Assembly: GCA_017854655.1 (NCBI GenBank)
Contig: JAFMHF010000009.1
Coordinates: 1-41,148 of the forward strand
Direction of reading: 5' to 3'
Source of the DNA: Puniceicoccaceae bacterium
GTDB lineage: Bacteria > Verrucomicrobiota > Verrucomicrobiia > Opitutales > Coraliomargaritaceae
DNA length: 41,148 nucleotides
Shown here: piece after piece, positions 36,543 to 41,148 of the stretch
Layout: each line of letters begins with the position of its first letter
Position numbering within the stretch: the first letter of the stretch is position 1
The notes under the pieces: model-generated
The model's database searches: none
What the model was told of the DNA's origin: nothing
Seen by the model: only the letters and a program-made list of their open reading frames with translations
Position numbers and translations under genes: made by a program

Positions 36543-38009
36543 CTATAAAGCGGGAACCGCTTTGTAGTAGTCGTGCGCTTGCTCGAAGGCATTCGCGACG
36601 GCGAACATTTCGGCTTCGCCAAAGGCTTTACCGATGACTTGCAAACCAATCGGCAGACCGCTTTCGGTAAAGCCGCTGGGCACGGAAATCGCCGGCAAGC
36701 CAGCGAGATTGACGGAGATGGTGTAGATGTCGCTCAGGTACATGGCGAGTGGATCATCGGCGCGCTCACCGCGCTTGAACGCTGGTGTCGGCGAGGTCGG
36801 TGTAAGGATCGCGTCGACTTGCTCAAAGGCGGACTCGAAGTCGCCAAGAATTAAACGACGGACTTTTTGCGCGCGCAAATAGTAAGCGTCGTAGTAACCG
36901 GAACTCAGCACGTAGGTGCCAAGAATGATGCGGCGCTTCACTTCATCGCCGAAGCCTTCGCCGCGGCTCTTAGTGAAGAGAGTGAGTGCATCCTTCGCCT
37001 CTTCGCTGCGGTGCGAGTAGCGCACACCGTCGAAGCGAGCCAAGTTGGAAGAGGCCTCCGCAGTTGCCACGATGTAATAAACTGGCACGGCCAACTCGGA
37101 ATGCGGCAGCGAAATATCAACGATCTCGCAGCCTTGGCTCTTATACCAGTCGATGGCTTGCTCGATATTAGCCTTCACCTCAGGGTCGATTCCTTCAGCA
37201 AAGAATTCACGCGGCACGCCAAGTTTCCAAGGGCCTTTCTTTTCCTTAAGAGCTTGCGCGTAATTGGTGTCACCTTGCGGCGCGATCGAAGTGGAATCGA
37301 GTGGATCTTTGCCGAGCATCGCTTGCAACAGCAAAGCAGCATCTTCGACGGTGCGCGCAAAGGGACCGACTTGATCGAGCGACGATGCAAACGCGACCAG
37401 GCCGTAGCGAGAAATGAGTCCGTAAGTGGGCTTCATGCCGACCACACCGCAAAGCGCGGCAGGTTGACGAATCGAACCACCCGTATCGGTGCCGAGGGTA
37501 GCGATCGCCTCGCCAGCTGCCATCGCAGCGGCACTCCCACCGGAGGAACCACCGGGGATGGTATCGAGGTCCCATGGGTTGCAGGTAGTATGGTAAGCGG
37601 AATTTTCTGTGGAGGAGCCCATCGCAAACTCGTCCATATTCAGGCGCCCCCAGATCACGGCACCGGCCTCGCGCAACTTGACGATACAAGTCGCGTCAAA
37701 GGGAGAGACATAGTTCTCGAGCATCTTGGAAGCGCAGCGCAGCGGCTGATCCTTAACGGCGAGCGTGTCTTTGATGCCGATGGGAATACCATCAAGCGGC
37801 CCAAGGACCTTGCCAGCCGCGCGGCGCTGATCAGAAGCCTGCGCTTGCGCGAGTGCGTCGTCGGCGTCGGACGAGAGGAAGGCTCGCACTTGGCCGTCGA
37901 CTGCTGCGGTGCGATCGATCACTGCTTGAGTGATGGCAACCGAGGTCGTTTGACCCGCAGCGAGCATCGCGGCGAGTTCGGAAATAGTTTTGAAATGGAG
38001 ATCGGACAT
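36543..38009 (-). CDS. gatA: Asp-tRNA(Asn)/Glu-tRNA(Gln) amidotransferase subunit A
   Basis: A 488-residue amidase-signature protein that releases ammonia from glutamine and passes it to GatB. The Ser-cisSer-Lys triad is visible: lysine in GIPIGIKDTLAV, and the serines in PGGSSGGSAAAMAAGEAIATLGTDTGGSIRQPA. LYYIVATAEASSNLARFDGVRY-type sequence (here YYIVATAEASSNLARFDG) is diagnostic of GatA rather than of other amidases. The length is normal. It sits between gatC and gatB, but both spacers are unusually long (about 180 bases) because of inserted repeats. Confidence 0.97.
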   Translation of the reverse strand: MSDLHFKTISELAAMLAAGQTTSVAITQAVIDRTAAVDGQVRAFLSSDADDALAQAQASDQRRAAGKVLGPLDGIPIGIKDTLAVKDQPLRCASKMLENYVSPFDATCIVKLREAGAVIWGRLNMDEFAMGSSTENSAYHTTCNPWDLDTIPGGSSGGSAAAMAAGEAIATLGTDTGGSIRQPAALCGVVGMKPTYGLISRYGLVAFASSLDQVGPFARTVEDAALLLQAMLGKDPLDSTSIAPQGDTNYAQALKEKKGPWKLGVPREFFAEGIDPEVKANIEQAIDWYKSQGCEIVDISLPHSELAVPVYYIVATAEASSNLARFDGVRYSHRSEEAKDALTLFTKSRGEGFGDEVKRRIILGTYVLSSGYYDAYYLRAQKVRRLILGDFESAFEQVDAILTPTSPTPAFKRGERADDPLAMYLSDIYTISVNLAGLPAISVPSGFTESGLPIGLQVIGKAFGEAEMFAVANAFEQAHDYYKAVPAL

Positions 38010-38041
38010 GCGACAAAAAAACTCAGGTCATGTGTAACTTG

Positions 38042-38169
38042 AACCACGAATGGACACCAATTAGCACGAATATTTTTTAGAAATTATATATTAAAAATGA
38101 AAGTCCAACCAAGGATACTACAGTCACTCACCATGTATGATTCGTGTGTATTCGTGTCCATTCGTGGTT
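38042..38169. repeat. 128-bp MITE-like element between gatC and gatA
   Basis: The ends AACCACGAATGGACAC (38042-38057) and GTGTCCATTCGTGGTT (38154-38169) are perfect 16-bp inverted repeats. The similarity continues inward to about 30 bases with four mismatches. The interior is AT-rich and non-coding. Both ends contain repeated CGAAT words. The element fills most of the 179-base gatC-gatA spacer. Confidence 0.75.
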
Positions 38170-38188
38170 TTACTAGAATAGAGTGCAC

Positions 38189-38482
38189 TTATTCGACGAC
38201 TTTGGGCACGACGACTTGATTGTCGCGTTGCTCGGGAGCCATATTGAGCAACACTTCGGGTGCGTAAGTTGGGCCGGGCTCATCGCCTTCGCGCCAGACG
38301 TTGAAGACACGATGTGCGTGGGCCATCGGTTCGACGCCTGCGACATCGACAGCGTTGAGCTTGTCAAAGTAGCCGAGAATGTCGTCGAGCTGGGTGCCGA
38401 GCTTGGACTTTTCGGCGTCGGAAAGATCGAGCCGCGCTAGGTTGGCGACGTAGTCGATATCAATGTGTGGTGTTTCGCTCAT
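38189..38482 (-). CDS. gatC: Asp-tRNA(Asn)/Glu-tRNA(Gln) amidotransferase subunit C
   Basis: A 97-residue GatC, the small subunit that wraps around GatA and stabilises the GatCAB complex. Family pattern: IDYVANLARLDLSDAEKSKLGTQLDDILGYFDKLNAVDVAGVEPM near the N terminus, then the extended WREGDEPGPTYAPEVLLNMAPEQRDNQVVVPKVVE tail. It is the first gene of the gatC-gatA-gatB cluster on the minus strand. The promoter should lie in the 347-base region upstream. Confidence 0.95.
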   Translation of the reverse strand: MSETPHIDIDYVANLARLDLSDAEKSKLGTQLDDILGYFDKLNAVDVAGVEPMAHAHRVFNVWREGDEPGPTYAPEVLLNMAPEQRDNQVVVPKVVE

Positions 38483-38829
38483 TAGAGACTGAGGGTGGAG
38501 GTTTCGCTGAGAGTGACTAAGTGTGATTCAATTGATACTGTACACGCAGGCACCGCACAATAAATCACAGCAAAAAATGACCCCATAGACAAACAGCCTC
38601 GAGCGCCTCGCGCAACTAAGAATCGCTGATCAGCGGCTAAAACCTGAGCACGCCGACGCCGTGCCAGCGTAGCGTAAGCAACAGCACGCTGTTTCGAGCG
38701 ATTTTTCGCGCTTAAGTTCGTGCCATTTAGTTCTGTCGATCCTGACCATACAGCTAACGAACACTGAGTGTTATCCGCTAGATTGAACCGACGTTATCTA
38801 ATCGGATACACATAGGTACTTCGCACTGA
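38483..38829. other. 347-base gene-free stretch upstream of gatC
   Basis: It should contain the gatC promoter and the end of the sulfatase transcript. A possible hairpin CAGCGT...ACGCTG lies around 38665-38692. No U-run follows it, no ORF of note was seen, and no known RNA motif is evident. Confidence 0.35.
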
Positions 38830-40728
38830 TTATTCAACTGCCAAGGCCGCAGTGGAGTACGGGTTCTTACCATTTGCCTGGCCGCGCATGTCCATCACTT
38901 CTGGGTAGCTTTCGAGAAAGTTGTTTTCGTCGATCAGATTGATAAAGTAATGGCTGGTACCTGCAGGCAACTGCGCGACGACCTTGGAACCAGGCAACAA
39001 CTCTGCGGGTTGACGAAACCACTCCTCGTACCGCTCGCCGCCATTTAAGGTGTAGAGCAAGTTGGCACGCACCACTTTGGCACCGTGCTCCTGGTAGCTA
39101 AATTCGACCCGGTCGCCCTGCTGCGTATGTGAATTGATCGTGCAGACCTTGTCCTTATTCGGCAACGGGTGCATGAAGTCGGGATTGTAATACGGGTAAC
39201 TCGCTTCCATTTCGGTGAGTATCTTGCTGAGCTTCGCATTCAGCGCCTGCGCTTTTTCGGGCATGGCATCAGCCAGATTATTGGCTTCTTCAATATCGCT
39301 GCGGGTTGGCTCACCGGCCTGCGTCTCATACAGGCGATAGAGTTCTAACTCGGGGGCATGCTGATTGCCCACGTGATCATAATTGCGCACCAGCTTCCAA
39401 TCGCCGACACGAATCGTGCTTTCCAAGGCGATACTGTTGGGAAAGTGCCAGACCATGGTGTCGCGCACCTGGCCATTCGCTTCGTGCACCAGTTCTGGAT
39501 TGGTCGGATCGTTGGTTAACAAGGCACTCAGATCCGCACCGTCCAAGTGCTTTTCGGCAGGCCGTTCGATTCCAGCCAGCGCCAAAATGGTCGGGTAAAA
39601 ATCGAGCCCATTGACCAACACATCAGACTGCACATCGGCGACAATCCCCGGGCCGCGAACAATCAACGGCACACGCGTGCCGCCTTCCATCGCGGAGATT
39701 TTGCCGCGGGCCAGCGGAAAGTTGTCGGTAATAATCTCGCCCGGATGCCGCTCCATGCCGCCATTATCCGAGGTGAAAATCAAATAAGTATTTTCGCGCA
39801 AGCTATGTCCCGGCCAGCGGGGATCCTCGGTCACATCGAGATACTTAAGCAGACGGCCGACATAGTAGTCCAACTCCTCGACCATCGCACAATAAAATGG
39901 GTTGGATTGCCCCTCACCTGTCCACTCAGCAGGATTTTCCGGCAGTTCGACGCCGAGTTTCTTAACATACTTCTGCAGCAACGCTTCGCTTCGCGTATGG
40001 ATCGGCGTATGCACCAGCCAAGTCGCATAATAGAGGAAGAACGGTTGATCCGCGTGCTCCGCAATGAACTGTATGGCGTCTTCACTGTTCTGATGATAAG
40101 GGAAACCATTTTCATCCAACCGGTAAGGATCGCCCTCCTCGGCCGTAGCAAAGCCTGTCATGCGATGTGGGCGCATGCGTGCCGTGGTGCCGAGGTTGTG
40201 CCGTGTCCAATCAAAGCCCTGATCCTCGGGCTGCGGATACGCATTATGATTAATCGCCATATGCCACTTTCCGCAATGCCCGGTCGCATAGCCATTCTGC
40301 TGCAGCACACGCGCCAGCGTCAGTTCGCCCTCTGGCATGCGTCCGCTATACCAAGGTGGCATCATACGGTGCTGCTCCTTGTTATACGGGGTCGGTGGCC
40401 CGCCACCCACTACGTGCGTCTTCTGCGCACGCGCCGGATGGTTGCCACTCATGATCGCACATCGCGTCGGGGCACATGTCGGCGCCGGCGAATACGCCTG
40501 CCAAAACAGCACGCCCTCTTTGGCGAGCGCATCGATATTAGGCGTCTCCATCGGCGAAGGCTCGTCGATGTCGTAGCATTTCACATCTTGCCAGCCAAGG
40601 TCATCAGTCAGCAGTAAAATTACATTGGGCTGCGCAGGCCGCGACGCCTCAGTCGCAGCACACAACGGTGCAGACAAAGCAGCCGTAGCCAACACAACAC
40701 AGATTATAGCAAATTTAGAGCAATTCAT
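38830..40728 (-). CDS. Secreted sulfatase (arylsulfatase family S1)
   Basis: A 632-residue exported sulfatase, probably removing sulfate from algal or other marine polysaccharides. The signal peptide is MNCSKFAIICVVLATAALSA with a cut near CAA|TE. The calcium-binding start NVILLLTDDLGWQDV (D42, D43) and the formylglycine motif C-A-P-T-R at residues 85-89 (C85 is the modified residue) are intact, followed by MSGNHPAR. Later family motifs are GHCGKWHM and IFTSDNGGMERHPGE. Activity requires a formylglycine-generating enzyme or anSME encoded elsewhere. A C-terminal ~100-residue beta-rich extension is present. The substrate is unknown. Confidence 0.93.
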   Translation of the reverse strand: MNCSKFAIICVVLATAALSAPLCAATEASRPAQPNVILLLTDDLGWQDVKCYDIDEPSPMETPNIDALAKEGVLFWQAYSPAPTCAPTRCAIMSGNHPARAQKTHVVGGGPPTPYNKEQHRMMPPWYSGRMPEGELTLARVLQQNGYATGHCGKWHMAINHNAYPQPEDQGFDWTRHNLGTTARMRPHRMTGFATAEEGDPYRLDENGFPYHQNSEDAIQFIAEHADQPFFLYYATWLVHTPIHTRSEALLQKYVKKLGVELPENPAEWTGEGQSNPFYCAMVEELDYYVGRLLKYLDVTEDPRWPGHSLRENTYLIFTSDNGGMERHPGEIITDNFPLARGKISAMEGGTRVPLIVRGPGIVADVQSDVLVNGLDFYPTILALAGIERPAEKHLDGADLSALLTNDPTNPELVHEANGQVRDTMVWHFPNSIALESTIRVGDWKLVRNYDHVGNQHAPELELYRLYETQAGEPTRSDIEEANNLADAMPEKAQALNAKLSKILTEMEASYPYYNPDFMHPLPNKDKVCTINSHTQQGDRVEFSYQEHGAKVVRANLLYTLNGGERYEEWFRQPAELLPGSKVVAQLPAGTSHYFINLIDENNFLESYPEVMDMRGQANGKNPYSTAALAVE

Positions 40729-40858
40729 CGCTATTACTGAACCACCTCAGATCGGAACCGCAAGCTGTATGTTAATTCTAACAATAGCACTATTTAAAAA
40801 CGACGCAGGCCGATCAACTAGCGTTTATTCACAAACGCTCTCCCTGCCTCAGCCCACT

Positions 40859-41148
40859 CTAATTCGCGGTGAAGCCAATCACTCGCAACGCCGTGCCACC
40901 AGGCTGGATACGTCCTGCCCGATTTTCTAAAATCTCCAATTCGAGAGTATGTTGACCTGCCGGCAACTCATTGAAAAACATCACCGTCATAGGATAGTTG
41001 AAGCCACTGAAACGATGCAGCGTATCGATCTCTTTGCTGTGCTGGCCATCCACTGTGCAACGGATGATGGCCGAATCTTTTCCTGCCAGTAGATAGGCGC
41101 CAATCGCTGTACCGCTAAACTCAATCGTCAGCTTGGCGTGCGCCGCAG
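40859..41148 (-). CDS. Partial gene: C-terminal beta-sandwich, probably of an SGNH/GDSL-type esterase
   Basis: An open frame on the minus strand enters from the right edge and ends at 40859, giving about 95 residues of C terminus. The ORF track shows only a GTG-started part, but the frame stays open to the window end (AHAKLTIEFSGTAIGAYLLA). The pattern of F-S-G-T-A-I-G, a C-T-V-D-G turn, then ELPAGQHTLELEILE and a final ALRVIGF resembles the jelly-roll domain attached to SGNH-type carbohydrate esterases in polysaccharide-degrading bacteria. That family call is an inference. It lies 130 bases upstream of the sulfatase on the same strand and may share its operon. Confidence 0.7.
   Translation of the reverse strand, partial: AAHAKLTIEFSGTAIGAYLLAGKDSAIIRCTVDGQHSKEIDTLHRFSGFNYPMTVMFFNELPAGQHTLELEILENRAGRIQPGGTALRVIGFTAN

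Noticed and set aside
36867-38042. 391-codon plus-strand ORF opposite gatA
   Set aside because: GatA is certain on the minus strand; the antisense frame has no domain signature and is a codon-bias artefact.

Overview
The window looks like a chromosomal segment of a marine-type Verrucomicrobiota bacterium, most likely Opitutae (Puniceicoccales/Coraliomargarita-like). This rests on the gene set rather than any database search. There is a 53-residue small basic protein of the Verrucomicrobiota/Chlamydiota family, missed by the ORF track. A DksA-type protein with a long lysine-rich, histone-H1-like repeat tail sits between ileS and lspA. A secreted sulfatase and several families of short intergenic palindromic elements are also present. 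Most genes are housekeeping genes in short operons on both strands. No rRNA, phage, CRISPR array or transposase gene was seen.

Layout. 1-2.1 kb: palindromic repeats, a terminator and acs (minus). 2.3-6 kb (plus): a large unrecognised protein of likely alpha/alpha-toroid plus beta-sandwich build, hisF, a REP-type repeat and a metal-dependent amidohydrolase. 6.1-10.4 kb: UDP-glucuronate decarboxylase (minus), an exported protein, and a RecB-like nuclease fused to an XPD/DinG-type helicase. 10.46 kb: tRNA-Arg(TCT). 10.6-16.5 kb: NarL-type response regulator, cupin, trmL, dgkA, a YgjP-type metallopeptidase, mazG and an RhlE-type DEAD-box helicase with a GGGRPQ tail. 16.8-21 kb: two small envelope proteins, a probable two-gene operon of a fluoride-type CLC antiporter and phosphatidylserine decarboxylase, then the small basic protein. 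21-23.7 kb: gpmI and a CaCA cation exchanger. 23.8-28.8 kb (plus): ileS, the lysine-rich DksA-like gene and lspA. 28.8-31.4 kb: a BadF/NAGK-type kinase and a second DEAD-box helicase, separated by a gap without a clear gene. 31.9-34.8 kb: an AT-rich hybrid histidine kinase. 34.9-38.5 kb: gatC-gatA-gatB (minus), with both spacers filled by inverted-repeat elements. 38.8-41.1 kb: a sulfatase and the 3' end of a probable SGNH-type esterase, perhaps the edge of a polysaccharide-degradation locus.

How the genes fit together. Translation and RNA metabolism are heavily represented (ileS, gatCAB, trmL, two DEAD-box helicases, tRNA-Arg, the DksA-like protein, the small basic protein). Envelope biogenesis is the second theme (psd, dgkA, lspA, UDP-xylose synthesis, exported proteins). 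I found no convincing new defence or mobile system. The most distinctive signals are GTAG-footed REP hairpins, MITE-like elements inside the gat operon, a ~80-bp dispersed element with GGAGGG-type ends, loss of two zinc ligands in IleS, and the lysine-repeat DksA-like protein. Several start sites were moved downstream of the ORF-track starts, as noted in each entry.
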